Assembly: GCA_027490925.1 (NCBI GenBank)
Contig: JAIXXF010000022.1
Span: 62,001 to 126,000, forward strand
Length of the DNA stretch: 64,000 nt
Direction of reading: 5' to 3'
DNA from: Comamonadaceae bacterium
GTDB lineage: Bacteria; Pseudomonadota; Gammaproteobacteria; Burkholderiales; Burkholderiaceae_C
In this document: positions 1 through 7,849 of the stretch, piece by piece
Numbering within the stretch: the stretch's first letter is position 1
Layout of the letters: every line of letters starts with the position of its first letter
Made by a program: the position numbers and the translations under genes
Notes under the pieces: model-generated
The model's input: only the letters and a program-made list of their open reading frames with translations
Databases searched by the model: none
What the model was told of the DNA's origin: nothing

Positions 1-756
1 GGGCGCCTCGAACAGCCCGTACCCGCGGTCGGCGTCGGTTTCGGTCCAGGGCAAGAGCTGGATTTGCTCGCGCGGCACATGGAAGCAGCACAGGTCCAGG
101 AGGTCGCCGTCGTCACTCGCAGTGGTGAGTTTGAAACGCACCGTCAACGGGTCTTGCCCCTCTGCTGGCGCCAGCCGGTCCAGCCGTCCCAAACCACCAA
201 TTTCCTTGAACAGGGCGATCAGGTCATCGGCCAGACTTGGGCTGGCCAAAGGGCCAGCCAGCAGCGTCAGGGTGCGCTCAGGCGCCTTGGGGGTGGGTGC
301 TTGGGCAGTGGTTTGGGGCTGGGTCCGGGGGGCTTCGGCGTCAAACGCCTGAATCGTGTCGATCAGGGTCTGCACCTCGACCGCCCCCTCGCCCTCGCCC
401 GACTGGTGGGCAGTCAGCATCGAACGAAGCGCGTCGCCGGAAGCCAGCAGCACATCCACCATGCGGGTATTGATGTCGATTTCATGGCGACGCAACTTGT
501 CCAGCAGGGTCTCCATCACGTGGGTCAGGCTGGTCACGTCGTCGAACCCGAAAGTGGCTGCGCCGCCCTTGATCGAATGCGCGCAGCGGAACACCGCGTT
601 GAGCGCCTCGTCGTCCGGCGCATCGACATGCATCTCCAGCAATTGCTGTTCCATGCCCGCCAGACTCTCACTCGCCTCTTCAAAGAAGACTTGGTAGAAC
701 TGCGTCAGGTCGAAGTTGGGGCCGCCACCGGCGGAAGAATGGTGGGTGTCTGTCAT
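1..756 (-). CDS. cheA: Chemotaxis histidine kinase CheA, N-terminal part (cut by window edge)
   Basis: This is the first 252 codons of a CheA-type cytoplasmic kinase, which phosphorylates CheY and CheB in response to chemoreceptors. The start is the ATG at 754-756. The N-terminal P1 (Hpt) domain is clear: the motif CAHSIKGGAATFGF carries the phospho-accepting histidine at about residue 60. A Pro/Thr/Ala-rich linker follows at about residues 150-185, and then the beginning of what is probably a P2 or CheY-binding region. The kinase core lies outside the window. The gene is 13 bases downstream of cheY on the same strand, so the two are probably cotranscribed. The Hpt motif makes the family assignment firm; another Hpt-containing hybrid kinase is the only realistic alternative. 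Confidence 0.88.
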   Translation of the reverse strand, partial: MTDTHHSSAGGGPNFDLTQFYQVFFEEASESLAGMEQQLLEMHVDAPDDEALNAVFRCAHSIKGGAATFGFDDVTSLTHVMETLLDKLRRHEIDINTRMVDVLLASGDALRSMLTAHQSGEGEGAVEVQTLIDTIQAFDAEAPRTQPQTTAQAPTPKAPERTLTLLAGPLASPSLADDLIALFKEIGGLGRLDRLAPAEGQDPLTVRFKLTTASDDGDLLDLCCFHVPREQIQLLPWTETDADRGYGLFEAP

Positions 757-769
757 GGCACTTGGCGCG

Positions 770-1132
770 TCAAATAACCACTTTGCGCACCACCTCGATG
801 AGGCGGGCGGGATCGAACGGCTTGACCAACCAGCCGGTCGCGCCAGCAGCCCGACCCGCCTGCTTCATGTCGTCGCCCGACTCGGTGGTGAGGATCAAGA
901 TCGGCACCTGGCGGTGTTGGCCCTGCGAGCGCAAGGACCGGGTGAGCGACAAGCCGTCCATGCGCGGCATGTTTTGGTCGGTCAACACCAGGTCTACGGT
1001 CTGATGACGCAGCTTGTCCAGGGCGTCAAGCCCGTCCACCGCTTCGATCACCTGATAGCCCGCACTTTCCAGGGTGAAGGTCACCATTTGGCGCATGGAA
1101 GCGGAGTCGTCAACGGCAAGGATCGATGGCAT
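770..1132 (-). CDS. cheY: Response regulator CheY (single receiver domain)
   Basis: A 120-residue stand-alone receiver domain that, once phosphorylated by CheA, would bind the flagellar switch. All catalytic positions are visible: the acidic pair in VDDS (residues 8-9), the phospho-acceptor Asp52 in LTDQNMP, the Thr pair at 82-83 in LILTTES, and Lys104 in WLVKPF. The length is typical of CheY and there is no output domain. It sits between the CheZ-like gene upstream and cheA downstream, with short gaps, which suggests one operon. A chemotaxis role rests on the neighbours; the domain alone would only show a receiver. Confidence 0.9.
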   Translation of the reverse strand: MPSILAVDDSASMRQMVTFTLESAGYQVIEAVDGLDALDKLRHQTVDLVLTDQNMPRMDGLSLTRSLRSQGQHRQVPILILTTESGDDMKQAGRAAGATGWLVKPFDPARLIEVVRKVVI

Positions 1133-1159
1133 GGGGAACTGCTCCAGATTGGCTGGTGG

Positions 1160-1594
1160 TTAGAAGAAATCGATGCTGCCTGCGTGCACATCGGTCTGCT
1201 CAATGGGGCGTGGCAGCTTGTCATTGGCGCCAAGCGGCTCCGTCAGCGCCGACGGCGAGGAAGCGTCGGAGGACACCGCCGCGAGCGTCGACAAGCGCGA
1301 CTGGGCGTGGATGAGCTTTTGCTGCGCGATGTCTTCGAATTGCAGCGCAATACCCGCTTCTGACAGCGCTTGGCGAACCGCCTGGTGCTGTTCAGACAGG
1401 CTGAGCGCCTCGGGTCCTGTCACCAGGCGCGAGGCTTCTGCAAAGCAGGCGAACAGGCGGCGAGAGGCATGGCTCAACAAGCCTTCCAACTCACTGAGCT
1501 GCGCCGACACGGCCAGCAGTTCAGCGGCCACCGCCGGATGGGCCGGGGTTTCGTTGGCTGAGCCACACGGGCAAGTGCACATTCGGTGTTCCAT
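1160..1594 (-). CDS. Small CheZ-like chemotaxis protein (putative CheY-P phosphatase)
   Basis: A 144-residue, mostly helical protein encoded 27 bases upstream of cheY. I do not recognise it as a named family member. Residues 84-92 read LQFEDIAQQ, which contains the acidic-x-x-x-Gln arrangement (Asp88, Gln92) used by CheZ to dephosphorylate CheY-P. The C-terminus, after a Ser/Pro/Gly-rich tail, ends in SIDFF, resembling the short hydrophobic/acidic CheY-binding tail of CheZ. The N-terminus has a Cys-rich CTCPCG motif at residues 6-11 that could bind metal. The start at 1594 gives MEHRM; an in-frame ATG at 1582 is also possible. It is about 70 residues shorter than enteric CheZ. Function is inferred from motif and context. 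Confidence 0.6.
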   Translation of the reverse strand: MEHRMCTCPCGSANETPAHPAVAAELLAVSAQLSELEGLLSHASRRLFACFAEASRLVTGPEALSLSEQHQAVRQALSEAGIALQFEDIAQQKLIHAQSRLSTLAAVSSDASSPSALTEPLGANDKLPRPIEQTDVHAGSIDFF

Positions 1595-1739
1595 GGACAC
1601 GGACTGTTTGCCCGCCCCCCAGTTATCGGCAGCAGCAGCGCCACCAATAGGGCAATTAACGCAAGCGGAACCACGCATTTCGTCCGCTGACGGTTCAGAT
1701 GGTGAATCCCCGGCCGTTTCAACACTGAGCCACCATTCA

Positions 1740-1761
1740 TTTCGGCCAGCACGGGCCGAAA
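1740..1761. repeat. Perfect 8-bp inverted repeat in divergent promoter region
   Basis: TTTCGGCC at 1740-1747 and GGCCGAAA at 1754-1761 flank a 6-base loop in the 226-base gap between the divergent CheZ-like gene and the Cache-domain gene. There is no T-tract on either side, so a terminator is unlikely. It could be an operator or part of a promoter. GCCGAAA resembles the start of a sigma-28 -10 element, but I do not see a matching -35. Confidence 0.35.
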
Positions 1762-1820
1762 GCACAGGGGCGATCGCTTGACCGCCCTTCCAACCCCCAC
1801 CCAATCAGGAACACACGCCC

Positions 1821-2312
1821 ATGACACACCTTCTTCGTACCTTGGCCGCTGGCTTGCTGTTGGCCGCCACCGGACTGGCCTTGGCCTACGACCCTCAAGC
1901 CACCATGGCGGATCTCAGCGCAAGGCTGGCCAAAATCGGTCCTGCCAAGATCGAGGGTACCGACAAAGCCGGGGAGAAAACCGTTCCAGCGCTTTACTTT
2001 GGCGAACGCAAGGTCAACAACAACTACGACGTGGTGGACGCGATCCGCAAGGCCCACGGCGCGACCGCCACCCTGTTTGTGAAAGACGGCGACGAGTTCG
2101 TGCGCGTCAGCACCAATGTGCTCACACCCGAGGGCAAACGCGGCGTTGGCACCCCGCTGGCACGCAACAAAGCCTACGAATCCTTGATCAAGGGCAACCC
2201 CTATTGCGGCACGGTGGATGTGCTCGGAACCACGTACGACGCGTGCTACAGCCCCATCAAAGAAGCCAGCGGCAAGCTGGTCGGTGTGAGCTACATCGGC
2301 CACAAGAAGTAA
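1821..2312 (+). CDS. Secreted single Cache-domain protein
   Basis: A 163-residue exported protein. Residues 1-22 form a signal peptide ending in GLALA before YDPQ. The rest is one Cache-type sensor domain, with the conserved late segment LVGVSYIGHKK and two cysteines in NPYCG and DACYS that could form a disulfide. There is no transmembrane anchor after the signal peptide and no signalling domain, so it should be free in the periplasm. The MCP gene begins 25 bases downstream, behind an AGGAGG ribosome-binding site at 2322-2327, and is almost certainly cotranscribed. Stand-alone Cache proteins next to chemoreceptors are plausible ligand-binding partners; that role is inference. Confidence 0.82.
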   Translation: MTHLLRTLAAGLLLAATGLALAYDPQATMADLSARLAKIGPAKIEGTDKAGEKTVPALYFGERKVNNNYDVVDAIRKAHGATATLFVKDGDEFVRVSTNVLTPEGKRGVGTPLARNKAYESLIKGNPYCGTVDVLGTTYDACYSPIKEASGKLVGVSYIGHKK

Positions 2313-2336
2313 CCAACGTACAGGAGGTCCTGCACC

Positions 2337-3935
2337 ATGACCACGCCACCGGTGTCGATTCAAAACATCTTCGCCCGAATGACCGTCGGCCAGCAACTCG
2401 TCGGGGCGTTCGCCTGTGTGCTGGCGCTGGTGGGTGCCATCGGTGTGATTGCGCTGCACAGCGTGGCGCAGGTGAACCACCAGGCAGAGCAGTTGTCACA
2501 GAAATGGTTGACCAGCGTGGGCCACTTGGCCACCGCCCGGTCACACGCCCTGTCCGCACGCGATTTGGAAGTCAAACACAGCCGCACCCGCGACCGCAGT
2601 TACCACGCCGAATACGAAGACAAGATCAAGGAAGCCACCGACATCGCCTCGGGCAGGCTTGAACAATACCGCGCTATGGCCAGCGAAACCGACGAGCGAC
2701 AGTTGCTGCAACAACTGCTGGCCGCATGGGGGAGCTACCGAAAAGCGAGCGACCAGGTCGTGTCGCTTGGACGCGGCGGTCAACAAGCGGATGCGGCCGA
2801 GATCAGCGACGGCTTGGCCAGCATGACCTTCGATGAGGCCATTGCAGCGCTGGACAAACTGAGCCACCACGCATTCGAAGGTGGCAATGCCGCAGCGGCG
2901 GTGGCCCAATCGGTCTATGAAAACGCCAAAGCCCTCGTGCTGGGGCTCATGACCCTGGCCTTGGCATTGGGCATCGCGCTCGCAGTGGTCATCACCCGCA
3001 CCCTGTTGCGGCAATTGGGTGGCGAACCGCGCGAGGCCGTCGCGGTGGCCCAGTCTGTTGCACAAGGCGACCTGACCACGCCGATCCACTTGCGACCCAA
3101 CGACCACCACAGCCTGATGGCCAAGCTGGCGCAAATGCAGGTGGCTTTGTCCCGGGCGGTGCTGCAGGTGCGACACAGTTCTGAAAATGTGGCCACGGCC
3201 AGTATGCAGATTGCACAGGGGAACAACGACCTGTCGTCGCGCACCGAGCGGCAGGCCAGCGCCCTTCAGCAAACGGCGTCGTCCATGGCGCAGTTGGGCA
3301 GCACCGTGCGACAAAACGCCGACAACGCCAGCCAAGCCAACCGGGTGGCGCACGACGCTTCGGCCACCGCCACAGAGGGCAACACAGTGGTTGGTCAGGT
3401 GGTCTGCACCATGGCCGCGATCAATTCATCGTCGCAGAAAATGTCTGAAATCATCGGTGTGATCGATGGGATTGCCTTTCAAACCAACATCTTGGCGTTG
3501 AACGCGGCGGTGGAGGCGGCCCGCGCGGGCGAGCAAGGCCGCGGCTTCTCGGTCGTCGCAGCCGAAGTGCGCAGCCTGGCCCAGCGTTGCACCACCGCAG
3601 CCAAAGAGATCAAAGGGTTGATTCACGCCAGCGTGACGCAGGTGGACCAGGGCTCCAAACTGGTTGCTCAGGCAGGCACCACCTTGAACCAAGTGGTCAA
3701 CGCCATCGGCAAAGTGACCCACATCGTGGGGGAGATCAGCACGGCCAGCCACGAGCAAAGCGCGGGTGTAGCCCAGATCGGCGAAGCGGTCTCCCAGATG
3801 GACCAGACCACCCAGCAGAACGCGGCGCTCGTGGAGCAAAGCGCAGCGGCTGCACAGAGCCTGCAGCACCAAGCCCAGCAACTGGTGGAAGCGGTGGCCG
3901 TATTCAAGCTGCACCACGACCTCGCTGCGGCGTGA
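2337..3935 (+). CDS. Methyl-accepting chemotaxis protein (4HB-type sensor, HAMP)
   Basis: A 532-residue transmembrane chemoreceptor. Segment 1 (about residues 18-42) and segment 2 (about 196-220) bracket a periplasmic domain of about 150 residues, with the helical character of a four-helix bundle. A HAMP domain follows (it begins LLRQLGGEP), then the long methylation and signalling coiled coil. The protein-interaction hairpin is unmistakable: [20 protein letters not shown] near residues 381-400. The C-terminus (HHDLAAA) lacks the aromatic pentapeptide that tethers CheR/CheB in some receptors. It follows the secreted Cache protein in the same transcription unit. The ligand cannot be inferred. 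Confidence 0.93.
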   Translation: MTTPPVSIQNIFARMTVGQQLVGAFACVLALVGAIGVIALHSVAQVNHQAEQLSQKWLTSVGHLATARSHALSARDLEVKHSRTRDRSYHAEYEDKIKEATDIASGRLEQYRAMASETDERQLLQQLLAAWGSYRKASDQVVSLGRGGQQADAAEISDGLASMTFDEAIAALDKLSHHAFEGGNAAAAVAQSVYENAKALVLGLMTLALALGIALAVVITRTLLRQLGGEPREAVAVAQSVAQGDLTTPIHLRPNDHHSLMAKLAQMQVALSRAVLQVRHSSENVATASMQIAQGNNDLSSRTERQASALQQTASSMAQLGSTVRQNADNASQANRVAHDASATATEGNTVVGQVVCTMAAINSSSQKMSEIIGVIDGIAFQTNILALNAAVEAARAGEQGRGFSVVAAEVRSLAQRCTTAAKEIKGLIHASVTQVDQGSKLVAQAGTTLNQVVNAIGKVTHIVGEISTASHEQSAGVAQIGEAVSQMDQTTQQNAALVEQSAAAAQSLQHQAQQLVEAVAVFKLHHDLAAA

Positions 3936-3953
3936 AGGGGAGAAAACGCCCGC

Positions 3954-4394
3954 ATGGAACTGCAACACTTGATGACCCGCCGCTTGGTGACGGTGGAGAT
4001 GGACGACACGCTGGAAACCGTCAAAGAAATCTTTGACGAGCTCCACCTGCACCACGTGCTGGTCGTGGAGCACCGCCGTTTGGTGGGCGTGGTGTCGGAC
4101 CGCGACCTGTGGCGTGCCTTGAGCCCTTACATCAACAGCATGGTGGAGACCGCACGCGACGTGGCGACGTTGAACAAGCGGGTGCACCATGTGATGAGCC
4201 GCAAACCGAAAACCCTGGGGCCCGAGGCCCCGGTGTCAACTGCGATTGAGCTCATGCTCACGCACCGCATTTCTTGCGTGCCGGTGGTGGACAGCGACCG
4301 GCGGCCGATCGGCATCGTGAGCTGGCGCGACATCTTGAAGCGGGCCGGGCAGGCTTTGGACGCCCAAGCGCCTGCGGGGCTGACACCCACTTGA
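3954..4394 (+). CDS. CBS-domain pair protein
   Basis: A 146-residue cytoplasmic protein made of two CBS motifs in tandem (about residues 5-60 and 80-132), each with the typical ending: LVGVVSDRDLWRAL in the first and PIGIVSWRDILKRA in the second. Such Bateman modules usually bind adenine nucleotides and regulate partners or sense energy state. It starts 18 bases after the MCP stop codon, so it is probably in the Cache-MCP transcript. No partner domain is present, and I cannot assign a specific target. Confidence 0.8.
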   Translation: MELQHLMTRRLVTVEMDDTLETVKEIFDELHLHHVLVVEHRRLVGVVSDRDLWRALSPYINSMVETARDVATLNKRVHHVMSRKPKTLGPEAPVSTAIELMLTHRISCVPVVDSDRRPIGIVSWRDILKRAGQALDAQAPAGLTPT

Positions 4395-4411
4395 GCAGTG
4401 CCCGTCAGGGG

Positions 4412-4498
4412 TGGTGCGCGGGGGGGGACTCGAACCCCCACACCCTTGCGGGCGTCAGGACCTAAACCTGGTGCGTCTACCAATTTCGCCACCCGCGC
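4412..4498 (-). tRNA. tRNA-Leu (anticodon UAG)
   Basis: Read on the minus strand, this folds as a class II tRNA. The acceptor arm GCGCGGG pairs with CCCGCGC, followed by discriminator A and an encoded CCA (4412-4414). It has the leucine-type D arm GGCGAAATTGGTAGACGC, anticodon loop TTTAGGT with anticodon TAG between CAGG/CCTG stems, a variable arm and a T arm with GGTTCGAGTCC. It would decode CUA and related CUN leucine codons. It lies just downstream of the RND efflux operon and is convergent with the CBS gene. Confidence 0.97.
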
Positions 4499-4504
4499 GG
4501 TTCA

Positions 4505-4558
4505 TGAAAAACAAAGCGGTTTCGGGCAGGGCCACTTTCGCCGCCGCCCGAAACCGCT
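4505..4558 (-). terminator. Terminator-like hairpin between RND operon and tRNA-Leu
   Basis: A perfect 13-bp inverted repeat: AGCGGTTTCGGGC at 4515-4527 and GCCCGAAACCGCT at 4546-4558, with an 18-base loop. Read on the minus strand it is followed by TTTGTTTTT, as expected for a Rho-independent terminator of the efflux operon that ends at 4651. Only 16 bases separate it from the tRNA 5' end, so the tRNA promoter must overlap or precede it. Confidence 0.65.
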
Positions 4559-4650
4559 GATTTCGGTCCGTTCTCATTTTAGCTTGTCGAACCCTGTGCG
4601 AACGCGAGGCCGGGGGCGGCCAAGCGGTGAGAACGTCACGCCAAGGCCAG

Positions 4651-7600
4651 TCAGGCCGCGACCGGATTTTCTCGCTTGACCCTGAACCAAGCGGCGTACA
4701 TCGCGGGCAAAGCCAGCAGAGTGAGCGCGGTGGCCACCACCAAACCGCCCATGATAGCCACCGCCATCGGGCCCCAAAACACGCTGCGCGACAGCGGGAT
4801 CATGGCGAGCACTGCGGCAGCGGCGGTGAGCACGATGGGGCGCAAGCGGCGCACCGCTGCCTCCACCACGGCATCCCACGCTGGCACACCCCGCGCCCGG
4901 TCGTGCTCGATCTGGTCGATCAAGATGACCGAGTTGCGCTGGATCATGCCCATCAATGCGATCACACCGAGCAAGGCCACAAACCCGAACGGCCGGTTCA
5001 GTAGCAGCAAAGCCCCGGCCACGCCCGCAATGCCCAGCGGACCGGTGAGGAACACCAGCATCGCGCGGCTGAAACTGTGCAGTTGCAACATCAACAGCGT
5101 GAACGTGATGAATAGCATGATGGGCAACCCGACCACAATGGACGAAGACCCTTTGCTGCTTTCTTCCACGGCACCGGCCACCTCGATGCGGTAACCGATC
5201 GGGCCGCTGACTTGCCACGCGGCCTCCAAGGCTTTGAGTTGGGGCAGCAGTTGGGCGGTGACGGTCGCACCCTGCAGACCATCGACGATGTCGCTCTGCA
5301 CCGTGATAGCGAAATCACGGTTTTCGCGCCACAACACGCCCGGCTCCCAGGTGAATACCGGTTTGGCGATTTGTGTCAGTGGGATGGACTGGCCCGACGC
5401 GGTGGGCACATAGCCGCTGCCCAAGCCGGACAATGTGTCACGCTCGTCCAGTGGCTGGCGCAGCACGATGTCGATCAGCTTGTCGTCCTCGCGGAATTGG
5501 CCCACGGTACTGCCCGCGAGGTTGGTGCGTGACGACTGGGCGATGGATTGGCTGGTGACGCCCAGCGCACGCGCCTTGGCCTGGTCCACCTCCAAACGCA
5601 ACACCTTGACGGACTCGTTCCAGTTGTCGTTCACGCCGCGGGTATTGGGGTTTTGTCGCACCAACGCCTTGACCTCGTCGGCACGGGCCCTGAGCAACGC
5701 AGGGTCGGTGCCCACCACCCGAAACTGCACCGGGTAGGGCACAGGCGGCCCGTTGGCCAGCAGCTTGACCCGGCCCCGCACCTCTGGGAACTCGGTCGCG
5801 AGCAACGCTGGCAGCTTGGTGCGCAGGCTTTCGCGCACCTTCAGGTCCTGGGGTAGCACAATGAATTGCGACACGTTCGTCTGCGGGAACACCTGGTCCA
5901 GAGGCAGATAGAAGCGCGGCACCCCGGAGCCCACCCAAGTGGTGACCGAGTCCACGCCCGCCTCTTGCCGCAACCGCGCCTCTACCCGCTGGGTGGTGGA
6001 CTCGTTCGCCGCGAACGAAGTGCCTTCAGGGAACCAGATGTCCACCATGATTTCTGGACGGCTGGAGTCGGGGAAGAACTGTTGCTGAACCTTACCCATG
6101 CCGACGATGCCCAACGCAAACGTCAGCAGCGTGGCGCCAATGGTGATCCAGCGGTGCGCCACGCACCAGTCCACACAGCGGCGAAACTGGCGGTAGAACG
6201 GCGTGTCGAAGTGTTCATGCGGTCCGTCCGCCGGGACCGGTTTGCTTTTCAGCAACCAATTGCCCAAGTAGGGCACGAAGTACACCGACACCAGCCAACT
6301 CAGCACCAAAGCAATGACGGTGACCGCAAAAATGGCGTAAGTGTACTCCCCGGTGCTGGACCGGGCCAAGCCAATGGGCAAGAAACCCGCCGCGGTGATC
6401 AAGGTGCCGGTCAGCATGGGCATCGCGGTCACGTCGTAGGCGAAGGTGGCGGCTCGGACCTTGTCATAGCCCTCCTCCATCTTGCGCACCATCATCTCGA
6501 CAGCGATGATCGCGTCGTCCACCAGCAGGCCCAGAGCGATGATCAGCGAACCGAGCGAAATCTTGTGCAAGCCGATCCCGAGGTAGTACATGACCAGAAA
6601 CGTCATGGCCAGCACCAGCGGGATCGTGATCCCTACAACCAGACCAGGACGGACGTCGATGTGCCAACCCAGCAGCCCCCCTTTGTGTAGGCCCAGGGCG
6701 ACGAAACTGACCGCCAGCACGATCACCACCGCTTCGATCAGCACGCGAATGAATTCACCAACCGAACGCGACACCGCCTTGGGCTGGTCTTGCACGTTGA
6801 CCAGCGAGACCCCGGCGGGCAGCTTGGCGTTGATGGACTGGGTGGCGGTTTTCAATGCCTCCCCCAGCGCGATGATGTCTCCGCCCTTGACCATGGACAC
6901 GCCCAGGGCAATGACCGCGCGGCCCTGGTGACGCACCTTGACCTGGGGCGGGTCGACATAGCCCCGGGTGATGGTGGCGATGTCGCCCAAGCGGAACTGG
7001 TTGGCCGAAGCGTTGGCACCGGCCCCGCGAATCGGCATGGCGCGTAAATCTTCCAGCGCGCGGAATTGCCCGGCCACCCGCACCTGTACCACGTCCAGTG
7101 GTGTTTGCACCGCACCGGCGCTCTCCACTGCGTTTTGCTGGCCCAATTGGGCCAATACCTGGCTGAAGTCCAGCCCCAGCTGCGCGAGGCGCTTTTGCGA
7201 CACCTCGATGAAGACCTTCTCGTCTTGCACGCCGAACAGCTCCACCTTGGCCACGTGCTTCACGCGCAACAGCTGCTGGCGCACGTCGTCGGCGAACTCT
7301 TTGGCTTCTGCGTCGGAGAAGCCATCCGCCTCAAGCGCGTAGATCACGCCGTAAACGTCACCAAATTCATCGTTGAAGAACGGGCCTTGCACTCCCGCGG
7401 GCAGCGTGCCGCGGATGTCGCCGATCTTCTTGCGCACTTGGTACCAGACGTTGGGCACCTCCTGGGGACGGGAGGTGTCCTTGATCTGGAAAATGATTTG
7501 CGACTCGCCAGGCTTGGAATAGCTGCGGATCTTGTCCGCGTAAGGCACCTCTTGCAGGGTGCGCTCCAGTTTGTCGGTGACCTGCTCGGCCACCTGTTGT

Positions 7601-7842
7601 GCGGTGGCGCCAGGCCAATAGGTGCGCACCACCATGGCGCGAAAGGTGAATGGCGGGTCCTCGTCTTGCCCCAGCTGAAAGTACGCTGCCACGCCCAGCA
7701 GCATCAGCACCACCATCAGGTAGCGGGTCAGCGCCGGGTGCTCCAGGGCCCAGCGGGACAGGTTGAAACCGGGCGCAGGCTCAGTCAAAGGGGTCGCAGA
7801 TGGGGTGTGGCCCTGGGGCTGAGGAAGGTGGGGAGGGTTCAT
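4651..7842 (-). CDS. RND efflux pump inner-membrane transporter (AcrB/HAE-1 type)
   Basis: A 1063-residue proton-driven multidrug exporter. The N-terminal transmembrane helix (about residues 37-56) is followed by the conserved periplasmic start DEDPPFTFRAMVVRTYWPG, with 12 predicted transmembrane helices in two repeats. The proton-relay pair of TM4 is present in GLLVDDAIIAVE near residue 440. The second half contains the TM11 region (LMGMIQRNSVILIDQIEHD). The length is normal for the family. It follows its periplasmic adaptor by seven bases, so the two are one operon. No outer-membrane factor is encoded nearby, so it probably uses one from elsewhere. Substrates cannot be predicted; the N-terminal sequence recalls the TriC/VexF-like branch, but I would not name it. 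Confidence 0.95.
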   Translation of the reverse strand: MNPPHLPQPQGHTPSATPLTEPAPGFNLSRWALEHPALTRYLMVVLMLLGVAAYFQLGQDEDPPFTFRAMVVRTYWPGATAQQVAEQVTDKLERTLQEVPYADKIRSYSKPGESQIIFQIKDTSRPQEVPNVWYQVRKKIGDIRGTLPAGVQGPFFNDEFGDVYGVIYALEADGFSDAEAKEFADDVRQQLLRVKHVAKVELFGVQDEKVFIEVSQKRLAQLGLDFSQVLAQLGQQNAVESAGAVQTPLDVVQVRVAGQFRALEDLRAMPIRGAGANASANQFRLGDIATITRGYVDPPQVKVRHQGRAVIALGVSMVKGGDIIALGEALKTATQSINAKLPAGVSLVNVQDQPKAVSRSVGEFIRVLIEAVVIVLAVSFVALGLHKGGLLGWHIDVRPGLVVGITIPLVLAMTFLVMYYLGIGLHKISLGSLIIALGLLVDDAIIAVEMMVRKMEEGYDKVRAATFAYDVTAMPMLTGTLITAAGFLPIGLARSSTGEYTYAIFAVTVIALVLSWLVSVYFVPYLGNWLLKSKPVPADGPHEHFDTPFYRQFRRCVDWCVAHRWITIGATLLTFALGIVGMGKVQQQFFPDSSRPEIMVDIWFPEGTSFAANESTTQRVEARLRQEAGVDSVTTWVGSGVPRFYLPLDQVFPQTNVSQFIVLPQDLKVRESLRTKLPALLATEFPEVRGRVKLLANGPPVPYPVQFRVVGTDPALLRARADEVKALVRQNPNTRGVNDNWNESVKVLRLEVDQAKARALGVTSQSIAQSSRTNLAGSTVGQFREDDKLIDIVLRQPLDERDTLSGLGSGYVPTASGQSIPLTQIAKPVFTWEPGVLWRENRDFAITVQSDIVDGLQGATVTAQLLPQLKALEAAWQVSGPIGYRIEVAGAVEESSKGSSSIVVGLPIMLFITFTLLMLQLHSFSRAMLVFLTGPLGIAGVAGALLLLNRPFGFVALLGVIALMGMIQRNSVILIDQIEHDRARGVPAWDAVVEAAVRRLRPIVLTAAAAVLAMIPLSRSVFWGPMAVAIMGGLVVATALTLLALPAMYAAWFRVKRENPVAA

Positions 7843-7849
7843 GTCGGGC

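Noticed and set aside
1-777. Plus-strand frames opposite cheA
   Set aside because: The minus strand encodes an Hpt domain with the phospho-accepting histidine and third-position GC bias; the plus-strand frames have no domain.
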